A stretch of DNA of 59,671 bases, taken from the NCBI GenBank assembly GCA_025362235.1, contig JANYGZ010000009.1, positions 1 through 59,671 of the forward strand. Reading direction: 5' to 3'. The DNA comes from Ferruginibacter sp. (GTDB taxonomy: Bacteria; Bacteroidota; Bacteroidia; Chitinophagales; Chitinophagaceae). Positions within the stretch are counted from its first letter, which is position 1. The number at the start of each line of letters is the position of its first letter. Below the pieces are notes generated by a model, which was not told the DNA's origin, made no database searches, and worked only from the letters and a program-made list of their open reading frames with translations. Position numbers and translations under genes: made by a program. Of this stretch, positions 45,392-55,100 are shown in pieces.

Positions 45392-47893
45392 ATGAAGGTT
45401 ATTGTTATTGGTAATGGAATGGTAGGTTATAAATTTTGTGAAAAATTATTAGCAAAACAAAATACCGAAAATATTCAGCTTGTTGTTTTTGGTGAAGAAC
45501 CCAGGCCTGCGTATGACCGGGTTCATCTTAGTGAATACTTTTCCGGCAAATCTGCCGATGACCTTTTAATGGCACCGCTTGAATGGTATGCCACCAATAA
45601 CATTACCCTCCACTTATCAGACCCTGTACAAAGCATAGACAGGCAAAACCAAACAGTACATTCTTACAAAGGCATTACAGAAAGTTATGATTACCTCGTC
45701 TTAGCCACAGGTTCAGCAGCTTTTGTTCCCCCAATACCCGGTGTTGAAAAAGATGGCGTGTTTATTTACCGCACTATTGAGGACCTGGAAATGATGACTG
45801 CCTATGCACGCAAAGCAAAAAAAGGTGCCGTTATTGGTGGAGGGCTATTGGGATTGGAAGCAGCCAAAGCCATGATGGACCTTGGCATTACTGATACCCA
45901 TGTTATTGAATTTGCTCCACGGTTAATGCCCAGGCAAATTGATGATGCCGGCTCGGGCATATTAAAAAATAAATTGCAACAGCTTGGCCTCACCATTCAC
46001 ACTAATAAAAATACCAGTGAAATAACAGGCGGCGCATGTATTAATGGAATGCTGTTTAGTGATGATACAAAAATTGAGGTAGACATGCTGGTGATTTCCG
46101 CTGGTATAAAGCCACGGGACGAACTGGCAAAATTATCAGGACTGGAAACCGGTACCCGTGGCGGTATTACCGTAAATGAAAAATTACAGACAAATGATAA
46201 CCGCATTTTTGCCGTTGGCGAATGTGCTTTATATAATGGCATGGTTTACGGGTTGGTAGCACCTGGTTATGATATGGCTAAAGTTGTAGCCGCTAATTTA
46301 ATGGGTGGCCAAAAAACATTTACGGGTTATGATATGAGTACCAAGCTAAAACTGATTGGTGTAGATGTAGCCAGTTTTGGAGAACCATTCGCAACAGGCA
46401 ACGACATTCGTACCGTTGTTTTTGAAGACACGATGAAAGGCATTTACAAGCGTATTAATGTAAGCGCCGATGGTAAACAATTGGTGGGTGGTATATTGAT
46501 TGGTGATGCAGAACAATACAATATGTTATTGCAAACCTGCAAAAATAAAACGGTGTTGCCACCAAACCCTGAAGATATAATAATGGGCTCCCGTAATGGT
46601 GGGGCCGATGCAGGTGCAGGTGTATTAAGCCTGCCGGCAGAGGCAGTTATTTGCAGTTGTGAAGGAATCACCAAAGACGATATATGTAACGCCGTTGGCC
46701 AACAGGGTTGCGAAACCATCGACGCCATAAAAAAATGTACTAAAGCCGGAACCGGTTGTGGTGGCTGTGTGCCAATGGTGAAAGACCTGATGCTGTATAC
46801 CATGAAGGCACAGGGAAAATATGTAAGAAATGTATTGTGCGAACATTTTGATTACAGCCGCCAGGAATTGTACGACCTGGTAAAGATCCATCAATTAAAA
46901 ACATATGATGAAGTGCTTGATACGCTGGGTACCGGCCATGGCTGCGAACAATGCAAACCTCCTGTAGTATCGATATTGGCAAGTTTGTGGGGCGAAATGA
47001 TTTTGAAAAATGGCAATGCTACAGCACAGGACAGCAATGACCGTTTTCTTGCCAACATACAAAAAGGTGGCACCTATTCTGTGGTGCCACGCATACCAGG
47101 CGGCGAGATAACACCAGATAAATTAATTGTGATTGGCTCTGTTGCAAAAAAATACAACCTCTATACAAAAATTACCGGCGGCCAGCGCATTGATATGTTT
47201 GGCGCCCACTTAAGCGACCTGCCTGAAATTTGGGAAGCATTGATAGCAGCCGGTTTTGAAAGTGGCCATGCGTATGGCAAATCTTTACGTACCGTAAAAA
47301 GCTGTGTAGGCAGTACCTGGTGCAGGTTTGGGCTACACGACAGCGTTAGTTTCGCTATTAAAATAGAAGAACGTTACCGTGGCCTTAGGTCGCCCCATAA
47401 ATTAAAGGGCGGTGTAAGCGGCTGCATCCGCGAATGTGCTGAAGCACAGAGCAAGGATTTTGGAATTATTGCCACAGAAAAGGGATGGAACTTATTTGTT
47501 TGTGGCAACGGCGGCAGTAAACCACAGCACGCTTTATTGCTTGCATCCGACCTGGATAATGAAACCTGCATACAATACATTGATAGCTTTTTAATGTTTT
47601 ATATAAGAACTGCCGACCCGCTTTCCCGAACAGCTACCTGGTTAAATAAAATGGAAGGGGGCATAGATTATCTACGCAACGTAGTGGTGAATGATAGCCT
47701 GGGTATGAATGCGCAATGGCAAAAAGAAATGCAGGTACTGGTAGATAGTTACGAATGTGAATGGAAAGCGGCAGTTGAAAACCCGGAGATACGAAAAAGG
47801 TTTAGCCACTTTGTAAATGCGCCTGAAGAAAAAGACCCTTCAGTACAATTTGAACAAATGCGTGACCAGAAAAAAGTAAGCAACTGGAAGTAA
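45392..47893 (+). CDS. nirB: Nitrite reductase [NAD(P)H], large subunit
   Basis: Six-electron reduction of nitrite to ammonium in the cytoplasm. The 833 residues contain an N-terminal FAD domain (VIGNGMVGYKF), an NAD-binding Rossmann motif (GAVIGGGLLGLEAAKAM), the BFD-type [2Fe-2S] ligands Cys421/Cys423/Cys456/Cys459 (ICSCEG, GTGCGGC) and a second Cys-rich repeat near GHGCEQCKPP. The siroheme/[4Fe-4S] sulfite-reductase half carries C-x5-C (Cys638, Cys644) and C-x3-C (Cys678, Cys682). The length is normal. It is the first gene of the assimilation cluster, divergent from the Crp/Fnr gene. Confidence 0.96.
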   Translation: MKVIVIGNGMVGYKFCEKLLAKQNTENIQLVVFGEEPRPAYDRVHLSEYFSGKSADDLLMAPLEWYATNNITLHLSDPVQSIDRQNQTVHSYKGITESYDYLVLATGSAAFVPPIPGVEKDGVFIYRTIEDLEMMTAYARKAKKGAVIGGGLLGLEAAKAMMDLGITDTHVIEFAPRLMPRQIDDAGSGILKNKLQQLGLTIHTNKNTSEITGGACINGMLFSDDTKIEVDMLVISAGIKPRDELAKLSGLETGTRGGITVNEKLQTNDNRIFAVGECALYNGMVYGLVAPGYDMAKVVAANLMGGQKTFTGYDMSTKLKLIGVDVASFGEPFATGNDIRTVVFEDTMKGIYKRINVSADGKQLVGGILIGDAEQYNMLLQTCKNKTVLPPNPEDIIMGSRNGGADAGAGVLSLPAEAVICSCEGITKDDICNAVGQQGCETIDAIKKCTKAGTGCGGCVPMVKDLMLYTMKAQGKYVRNVLCEHFDYSRQELYDLVKIHQLKTYDEVLDTLGTGHGCEQCKPPVVSILASLWGEMILKNGNATAQDSNDRFLANIQKGGTYSVVPRIPGGEITPDKLIVIGSVAKKYNLYTKITGGQRIDMFGAHLSDLPEIWEALIAAGFESGHAYGKSLRTVKSCVGSTWCRFGLHDSVSFAIKIEERYRGLRSPHKLKGGVSGCIRECAEAQSKDFGIIATEKGWNLFVCGNGGSKPQHALLLASDLDNETCIQYIDSFLMFYIRTADPLSRTATWLNKMEGGIDYLRNVVVNDSLGMNAQWQKEMQVLVDSYECEWKAAVENPEIRKRFSHFVNAPEEKDPSVQFEQMRDQKKVSNWK

Positions 47894-47957
47894 CATAAAG
47901 ATAAAATGTACAAGACCCGGTAACTATGGCATTGGCGCTAATTTAATTTTAATCCAA

Positions 47958-48098
47958 TTTCTATATAATTCAATGTGAGCTCTGCTTTTAATGGTCTTGT
48001 TGAATAAAAGAAAATGTAAAGATGGAAGGACAAATGTTTGATTAAAGTTATAAAGTACCGCTCCTTCTCTTTTGGAGAAGGAGAAGGAGGAGGAGGTA
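47958..48098 (+). repeat. Intergenic repeat A, copy 1
   Basis: About 140 bases similar along their length to 55790-55931. Both copies start TTTCTATA(T/C)AATTCAAT and end in an identical hairpin CTCCTTCTC-TTTTG-GAGAAGGAG with a polypurine tail of repeated GGAGGA. In this copy an outer stem GTACC/GGTAC closes the hairpin. Confidence 0.8.
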
Positions 48099-48234
48099 CC
48101 AAAAAATATAAATAAAAGAATTATGCCTGCCAGTTGTAATTCGACAATCCAATGTTTACCTGACTGAAAACGATTTTCGATTGCATGCCTGACGATTGTT
48201 TGCCTTTTTTATTTGCTGACTGATAACTGTAACA

Positions 48235-48254
48235 GCATCGTTCATGAACGATGC
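48235..48254. promoter_or_regulatory. Perfect 20-bp palindrome upstream of nirD
   Basis: GCATCGTTCA is followed directly by its reverse complement TGAACGATGC. It ends 26 bases before the nirD ATG. It could be an operator for a dimeric regulator, or a hairpin that affects nirD translation. Confidence 0.55.
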
Positions 48255-48280
48255 AGAAAATTAATTATTAAAACAAAATT

Positions 48281-48637
48281 ATGCAAGTAACACAAAAACA
48301 AGAAGTTGAAAATTGGTTTGCCGCCTGCCATACAGAAGATGTTCCGGAAAATGGCGGCGTATGTGTCAAGTATAAAGACGAGCAGATAGCCTTGTTTTAT
48401 TTTACCCGCAAAAATGAATGGTATGCAACGCAAAATGAATGTCCCCATCGCAGGCAAATGGCGTTGAGCCGGGGTATGATAGGCACTCAAGGCGATGAAG
48501 CAAAAATTGCCTGCCCGTTTCACAAAAAAACCTTTTCGCTGCAAACAGGCGAATGTTTAAGCGGGGATGAATGTAAAATTAAAACCTACCCTGTAAAGGT
48601 AGAAGGCGGTAAAGTATATATTGAAGTAAAGGAATAA
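48281..48637 (+). CDS. nirD: Nitrite reductase [NAD(P)H], small subunit (Rieske type)
   Basis: The 118-residue partner of NirB. It has a Rieske-like fold with Cys54-x-His56 (ECPHRRQ) and Cys78-x2-His81 (CPFHKKTF), so it keeps the ligands of a [2Fe-2S] Rieske centre, unlike E. coli NirD, which has lost them. The final EVKE strand matches the family. It is separated from nirB by a long repeat-containing gap. Confidence 0.92.
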   Translation: MQVTQKQEVENWFAACHTEDVPENGGVCVKYKDEQIALFYFTRKNEWYATQNECPHRRQMALSRGMIGTQGDEAKIACPFHKKTFSLQTGECLSGDECKIKTYPVKVEGGKVYIEVKE

Positions 48638-48685
48638 AATAATTTTCGGGTATGCCTTACTGTTACCCTAAACTTTATAAAAAAA

Positions 48686-48724
48686 CCCCGGCCGATGTGG
48701 AAGTCTAAACCGGGGAGTAGACTT
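48686..48724 (+). ncRNA. Candidate structured RNA (overlapping stems or pseudoknot) before the porin gene
   Basis: Two inverted repeats interleave: CCCCGG (48686-48691) with CCGGGG (48710-48715), and AAGTCTA (48701-48707) with TAGACTT (48718-48724). The order arm1-arm2-arm1'-arm2' is that of an H-type pseudoknot or of two mutually exclusive hairpins. It starts 48 bases after the nirD stop and ends 35 bases before the porin ATG. No U-run follows. It is not recognised as a named RNA family. Confidence 0.45.
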
Positions 48725-48759
48725 TAAATTGACAAACAACCTAAAATCAAAACAAAACT

Positions 48760-50352
48760 ATGGCTAAAAATTTAAACAAATGGCATTTCGTTTTAGTGAT
48801 GGTGCTTTGCACAATTACTAACAGCGCCCGTTCGCAGTTTACTTTAACGGGGCAGTTAAGAACGCGTACTGAAGTACGCAATGGCTTCGGTAACCTTGTT
48901 ATAAATGGATCCAAATCAGCTGCGTTTACCTCGCAAAGAACGAGGCTTGCATTTGGTTATACTGTGGACAGGCTTGTGTTTGGGCTATCGATACAGGACG
49001 TTCGGGTATGGGGGCAGGATGCTTCCAGCATCTCTAATGCAGATGGTAACAAACTAATGGTTCATGAAGCATGGGCTGGTTTGGTGTTGGCGAATAAAGC
49101 AGACAGCAGCATTCAATTTAAGCTGGTAGACATGATGACGCTGAAGGTGGGCCGGCAGGAATTAATTTATGATGATTCAAGGTTGATAGGAAATCTTGAC
49201 TGGCTGCAACAGGCCCGCAGATTTGATATGGCTTTATTAAAAACCATACACAAAGGCTGGCAGGTAGATATTGGTTATGCCTTCAACCAAAACACCGATG
49301 CAGCTGGTGTTACAGGTACTGCTTATGTACCTGCCAATTTACCTGCAACTGTAAAAAATTCATTGGGTACCCTTGTTGCAACACCAGCCGGGATGATAAC
49401 ACTTGCTGCCGGTGGTAATGCAGCAAACGTTAGTACCAAAACAGGAACACCGGTTTTTTTAAACCCCCCAAATACCAACGGAGGCACGCAGGATTATAAA
49501 AGTTTTACCAGCGTATATATCAGCCGCCTGTTTGCACAAACAAAATTTTCAGGGCTGTTTTTTAATGACCATTTCGGAAAATATAAACTCGATTCTGTTG
49601 GCAGCCAAATTGCCGGTTATACCTACGGCCGCAGGTTTATATCCGCAGGTAAAGCGGATGATTTTGATTACAGCGGAACCAACAGCAGGTACACTTACGG
49701 ATTGATGATGAATAGTACATTGGGCAATGGTATAGGCTTTGGTAAAATTTCGATACAAGCCGCTTACTATGCACAATCAGGTAAAGACCGGGATGGGGTC
49801 ACCATGAAAAATGCTTATCACTACACCATATCAGCAGCCTGGCAAAAAGGAAAAATTACTGTAATGCCGGGGTACGATGTATTGAGTGGCAACAATTCAG
49901 CCACTGCGCAAGATGAAAAGTTTGACCCCTTATATGGAACGCCACACAAGTTTTGGGGCTATATGGATTATTTCTATGCAGGCACAGGCTCTGCAGCTGG
50001 AGGTTTAAATAACCCGTTTGTAAAAGTAAAATATACCAACAATGCGCTTACGCTTGGTATAGATTATCACCATTTTTCTTTAAATAAAGATATGGCCAAA
50101 GCCGACGGAACTATAATAGATAAAAAACTGGGTAATGAAATTGATTTGGGTATGAATTATACCATAAGCAGGGTAACCAATATAGAATTAGGTTACTCAA
50201 CCATGTTTGCTACCAGCAGTATGGCATTCGCCAAAGGGCAGGCTGTTACTGATGCAGCTGCAGATAATTATAGAAAAACAGGCAATTGGTTTTATGCAAG
50301 TCTAAAATTTACGCCCGATTTTTTGTATAAAAAACCGGCAAAAGACAAATAA
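48760..50352 (+). CDS. Alginate-export-family-like outer-membrane porin of the nitrate cluster
   Basis: A 530-residue outer-membrane beta-barrel protein. The signal peptide ends near residue 26 (SARSQ). FTLTGQLRTRTEVRNGF and LKVGRQELIYDDSRLIGNLDWLQQARRFDMALL match the AlgE/alginate-export domain, and the C-terminus has alternating strands ending ASLKFTPDFLY. Given the neighbours (nirD upstream, narK downstream), nitrate or nitrite passage across the outer membrane is more likely than alginate export; this is inference. Confidence 0.8.
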   Translation: MAKNLNKWHFVLVMVLCTITNSARSQFTLTGQLRTRTEVRNGFGNLVINGSKSAAFTSQRTRLAFGYTVDRLVFGLSIQDVRVWGQDASSISNADGNKLMVHEAWAGLVLANKADSSIQFKLVDMMTLKVGRQELIYDDSRLIGNLDWLQQARRFDMALLKTIHKGWQVDIGYAFNQNTDAAGVTGTAYVPANLPATVKNSLGTLVATPAGMITLAAGGNAANVSTKTGTPVFLNPPNTNGGTQDYKSFTSVYISRLFAQTKFSGLFFNDHFGKYKLDSVGSQIAGYTYGRRFISAGKADDFDYSGTNSRYTYGLMMNSTLGNGIGFGKISIQAAYYAQSGKDRDGVTMKNAYHYTISAAWQKGKITVMPGYDVLSGNNSATAQDEKFDPLYGTPHKFWGYMDYFYAGTGSAAGGLNNPFVKVKYTNNALTLGIDYHHFSLNKDMAKADGTIIDKKLGNEIDLGMNYTISRVTNIELGYSTMFATSSMAFAKGQAVTDAAADNYRKTGNWFYASLKFTPDFLYKKPAKDK

Positions 50353-50417
50353 AAAGCTGTGCTGAATGGGGCAGTATAGAGCTGCTATTTTTTTAACATC
50401 AACAAACAAAAATAATT

Positions 50418-51788
50418 ATGCCAACTCAAATACAACTACCACTTAACAAACTCAATATTTTCTCTGGCAAAGGTGTGCAGATGCGTACCTTTCACATAAC
50501 CTGGTTTACTTTTTTCTGTTGCTTTTTTGCCTGGTTTGGCATGGCACCATTAATGAAGATTGCGAAAGAACAATTGCATTTAACCAAAGATCAGATTGGC
50601 AACATACAGATAGCTTCCGTTTCTGCAACTATTATTGCCCGTTTATTAATTGGCCGCCTGGTAGATAAATATGGCCCCCGCCTGGTGTACACATGGTTAT
50701 TGATTATTTGTGCAATCCCTGTTTTATTAATCGGAACTAGTCAGTCTTATATTTCATTTTTATTATTTCGTCTGGCCATTGGTGTTATAGGTGCTTCTTT
50801 TGTTATTACGCAGTTTCATACTTCCATCATGTTTGCACCAAACATAAAAGGTACAGCCAATGCAACTGCCGGTGGCTTTGGTAATGCAGGCGGTGGGGCA
50901 GCTAATTTTTTTATGCCCATGATTGCATCTGGTTTTGTGGGCCTTGGTTTTTGTGCCAAAGAGGATAGCTGGAGATATGCCATGATTGTACCAGGAATAT
51001 TATTGCTGGTTTGTGCCTATTTATATTACCGATACACAAAAGATACAGCATCAGGCAATTTTAAAGAAATTGGTTACACCGTTGATGTAAAGAAAAATAC
51101 TTTTATGATAGCAATTAAAGATTACCGCACATGGATCTTAACCATTGCATATGCTGCATGCTTTGGTGTAGAAATTACTGTTGATAATTTTGCACCCCTG
51201 TTTTTTATGGATTCATTTGGTGCCACACTGGCCGTTGCCGGAATGGCGGCAGGTATATTCGGCTGGATAAATTTATTTGCCCGCCCAATGGGTGGTATTG
51301 TTGCAGATAAAATTGGGAAAGTATGGGGCTTCGATGGCAAGTCTTTACTGCTCTCCGTTTTATTGTTGCTGGAAGGTATCGGCATCATCTGGTTTGCCAA
51401 ATCAGGCAATTTGGGGATGGCAATTTTTATGATGTTCTTCTTTGGCCTTAGCCTGAAGATGGCCAACGGCGCTACTTACAGCCTGGTGCCTTTTATAAGC
51501 CCCGTTGCGGTAGGCAGCGTAGCTGGCATTGTAGGTGCCGGTGGAAATATTGGTGCAATGCTTATTGCATTTATGTTTAAAGCCAAAGCCACACATGCTA
51601 CAAAAGAGGTGATAGAAAACGGTGTTGTTAAAACAAAAGACCTTATTGATTACACAGCAGCATTTACATTATTGGGCTATATTATTTTAGGTATTGGTGT
51701 CGGGGTATTTATTTTCAGAACGATTGCAGCAAGGAACACAGCAGGCATAAAAGACCTTGCACTTGTACCCGCAAAAATAAATGCATAA
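50418..51788 (+). CDS. narK: NarK-family nitrate/nitrite MFS transporter
   Basis: A 456-residue major facilitator with about 12 membrane spans. Nitrate-signature glycine-rich motifs are readable: GGFGNAGGGAANFFMPMIASG in the fifth helix region and GIVGAGGNIGAMLIAFMF in the eleventh. Conserved arginines appear in the FRLAIGVIGASFV and NLFARPMGG regions. It brings nitrate into the cytoplasm for the reductase encoded next. The spacing to the porin is 65 bases. Confidence 0.93.
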   Translation: MPTQIQLPLNKLNIFSGKGVQMRTFHITWFTFFCCFFAWFGMAPLMKIAKEQLHLTKDQIGNIQIASVSATIIARLLIGRLVDKYGPRLVYTWLLIICAIPVLLIGTSQSYISFLLFRLAIGVIGASFVITQFHTSIMFAPNIKGTANATAGGFGNAGGGAANFFMPMIASGFVGLGFCAKEDSWRYAMIVPGILLLVCAYLYYRYTKDTASGNFKEIGYTVDVKKNTFMIAIKDYRTWILTIAYAACFGVEITVDNFAPLFFMDSFGATLAVAGMAAGIFGWINLFARPMGGIVADKIGKVWGFDGKSLLLSVLLLLEGIGIIWFAKSGNLGMAIFMMFFFGLSLKMANGATYSLVPFISPVAVGSVAGIVGAGGNIGAMLIAFMFKAKATHATKEVIENGVVKTKDLIDYTAAFTLLGYIILGIGVGVFIFRTIAARNTAGIKDLALVPAKINA

Positions 51789-51844
51789 TCAACCGGATTT
51801 TTTATAAAAAAATTGAATATAAAATGGCAACGACACACATTTAT

Positions 51845-52073
51845 GGCCTCAGAAAAAAAGCGTGAAGAAAATTTGAATGATTACCGTTAAGAAATGAAAT
51901 TGATGTTACAAATGTTTGGCTTTGCTATTAGCTTGTAAGTCGCACTAAATCGTGGATATATTTTACTGCTTGAGCTAATTTCATTTTAGGTAAGCGTTTA
52001 AATTTTTAGCTTTTTTTCTGCAGCCTTGATTTTTTTTGTTACTTTTTTTTATCAAGAAAAAAAAGTAAACAGA
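51845..52073 (+). repeat. Intergenic repeat B, copy 1
   Basis: About 230 bases similar along their length to 55980-56206, located between narK and the nitrate reductase gene. It ends in hairpin TTACTTTTTTTT-ATCAAG-AAAAAAAAGTAA (52039-52068), preceded by CTTGAT (52025-52030), which is complementary to the hairpin loop. The second copy has the same fold with three compensated pairs. It fills most of the 340-base gap, which holds no gene. Confidence 0.8.
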
Positions 52074-52128
52074 CATTAACATAATTAGGGTAAGCTTAAA
52101 TTAATTATTCTATAAAACAAACAACACA

Positions 52129-55100
52129 TTGAATACAGCAGGTAAAATAAACGGGCAGATTGCAGGCAATACTAGCACCTGTTGTTATTGTGGTGTGGGC
52201 TGCGGCATTATTGTACACAAAGAAAAAAATGGAAGCCTGCGTATTGAAGGAGACAAAGATCATCCCGTAAACAAAGGCATGCTTTGCAGCAAAGGCATGA
52301 ACCTGCATTATACCGTAATGGATAAAAGCGACCGCCTGCTGTACCCCGAAATGCGCTATGGCAAAAATCAGCCACGGCAAAGGGTTTCATGGGATACGGC
52401 TTTAGAAAGAACCGCCGCAGTATTTAAAACACTCGTTGAAAAATATGGCCCCGATTCGGTAGCTTTTTATGCTTCGGGCCAATGCTTAACAGAAGAATAT
52501 TATGTGGTAAATAAACTGGTGAAAGGTTTTATTGGCAGCAATAATATCGATACCAACTCCCGCCTTTGTATGAGCAGCGCAGTTGCTGCATACAAAATGA
52601 GCTTGGGAGAAGACAGCGTGCCAGTAAGTTATGATGACATTGAACTGGCCGATTGCATTTTTGTAGCGGGCGCCAACCCGGCATGGTGCCACCCAATATT
52701 ATGGAGACGTGTGGAAGCTGCAAAGGAAAAAAACCCTTCGCTAAAGATAATTGTAAGCGACCCACGTAAAACGCAAACCTGTGCAATTGCCGATGTACAT
52801 CTTCAACTGCATCCCGGAACGGATATAGTATTGCACCATGCTATTGGCCGTTGCCTTATTGAAGAAGGTGATATTGCTGCCGATTTTATTCAGCAGCATA
52901 CTGAAGGATTTGAAAAATATGCTGCAACAGTTTTTGAAAAAACAGTAGAAGAAGCTGCCATTATATGTGGCATAACAGCAGCGGATATACGCCTTGCAGC
53001 TTTGTATATCGGCAATGCCAAAGCATTTATTTCTATGTGGACGATGGGGCTCAATCAAAGTGTAATTGGCGTAAATAAAAACCTTTCGCTCATTAACCTT
53101 AACCTTATCACGGGACAGATAGGAAAGCCAGGCGCAGGGCCATTCTCCCTAACGGGGCAGCCCAATGCCATGGGGGGCAGGGAAGTCGGGGGATTGGCCA
53201 ATTTACTGCCCGCACATAGAAACCTTGCAGATGCAGCACAAAGACAGGAAGTAGAAAAATTCTGGCAAATACCATTAGGAACCATTCAACCAACATCAGG
53301 GCTTACAGCTACGCAAATGTTTGAAGCATTGAACAGCGGAAAGTTAAAAGCCATCTGGATATTATGCACCAACCCATTACTCAGTTTGCCCGATAGCCGA
53401 ATGGCAGAAGAAGGTTTAAAAAAAGCAAAATTTGTAGTGGTGCAGGATGTAAGCAATAAGCCCGAAACATTGCAGTACGCTGATGTGGTATTACCTGCCG
53501 CATCCTGGACAGAAAAAGAAGGAACAATGACCAATGCCGACAGGCGAATCAGCTACTTAAATAAAATTACAGATGCCCCCGGCGAAGCTTTGCCCGATGC
53601 AGAAATCATTTGCCGCTTTGCACAAAAAATGGGTTTTAAAGGATTTGATTTTAATAATTTTTCTGAAATATATGCAGAACATTGTGCACTCACTGAAGGT
53701 ACCACTATTGATATCAGCGGCCTAAGCTACGAAGTATTACAAAAGCACAGCGTGCAATGGCCCTATCCAAAAAATGCTACCGGTAACGGTGTAGCAAGAT
53801 TGTTTGCAGATAAGCATTTTTACACTGCTTCAGGCAAAGCCATCATCCATTCCTTTCCGGATACAAATGAAACCGAGCAGCCCAATGAAACCTATCCGTT
53901 GATACTAACTACAGGGCGTATACGGGATCAGTGGCATACCATGAGCAAGACAGGCAAAGTGCAAAAACTGAAGCAGCACATCAGCGAATCTTTTTTGGAG
54001 ATTCATCCTGAAGATGCAAGGGAGCGAAATATATTGAACGATCAACTGGTGGAGATATTTAATGCAAAAGGAAATGTACGGGTAAAGGCAAAATATTCAG
54101 CCGACATAAAAAAAGGTGTGGTTTTTCTTCCCATGCATTGGGGGAAAATATTGAACAACGATTTAAACCGTGCCAATAATTTAACCCATACCCTGCTTGA
54201 CCCGATATCTAAACAGCCAAACTTTAAATTCAGTACGGTACAGGTTACACGCTATAAAAAACCATTACAAAAAATAGTTATCATTGGCGCAGGTGCCGGT
54301 GCTTTTGGTTTTATTAAAAGTTACCGCGCCTTGCAAATGCAGGATGAAATTGTAGTGTTCAGCAAAGAAGATTTTCCTTTTTACAACAGGGTATTGCTGC
54401 CGGATTATATCAGCGGGGCCCAGCAATGGCATCATCTTGTAAAAATGAAAACAGAGGAAGAGCCGGGCTACAATATTCAGCTGCACCGTGGTGTAAGCAT
54501 AGAAAAAATTGACAAAGAAAATAAATTGCTGCACGACAGCAACGGCAATACACATCAATATGATGTATTGATTATGGCAACAGGCAGCCGTGCGGCTATG
54601 TTAAAAGATGTACCCGCATTAGCAGGTATTTTCACCATGCGAAACCGCATGGATGCTGATAATTTTAAGGCACATATCGACCCGGCAAAAGGAAAAGTAA
54701 TAATTGTTGGTGGTGGCCTGCTGGGGATAGAATTGGCGGCTGCATTGCAGGAAGTAGGTGTAGAGATAATTATCATTCAACGTATTTCCCGTTTAATGGA
54801 CAGGCAGCTGGATCCGCTTGGCAGCCAGTTGCTGCACGAAGAGCTTATAGATAAAGGCATACAGATTTATTACAATGATGAAATAGAACGTTTTTTAGGC
54901 AGCACTGTTATTGAAGGCATACAATTAAAAAGCGGGCTTGCCATCAACTGCCAGGCCATTGTTATAGCGGTAGGAACGGTACCAAATATTGAAGTGGCAA
55001 AGGCGGCGGGCATTCCTTGTAAAAGAGGTGTGCTGGTAGATGAATACCTGCAAACCGGCAGCGACGCAGTATATGCAATTGGCGAAATGGCAGAGTTCGA

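Larger units (their letters stand above)
47894..48280. other. nirB-nirD intergenic region
   Basis: A 387-base gap, unusually long inside an operon. It holds repeat A (47958-48098) and a perfect 20-bp palindrome (48235-48254) just before nirD. No credible gene is present. Confidence 0.7.

Noticed and set aside
52129..52131. Missing ATG start taken as a sign that the fused reductase is a pseudogene
   Set aside because: The TTG start places the CxxCxxxC cluster at the expected distance and the remaining 1180 codons are open, so it is treated as intact.
52528..53058. Several antisense open frames within the nitrate reductase gene
   Set aside because: They are shadows of a well-supported long coding frame and have no family features.
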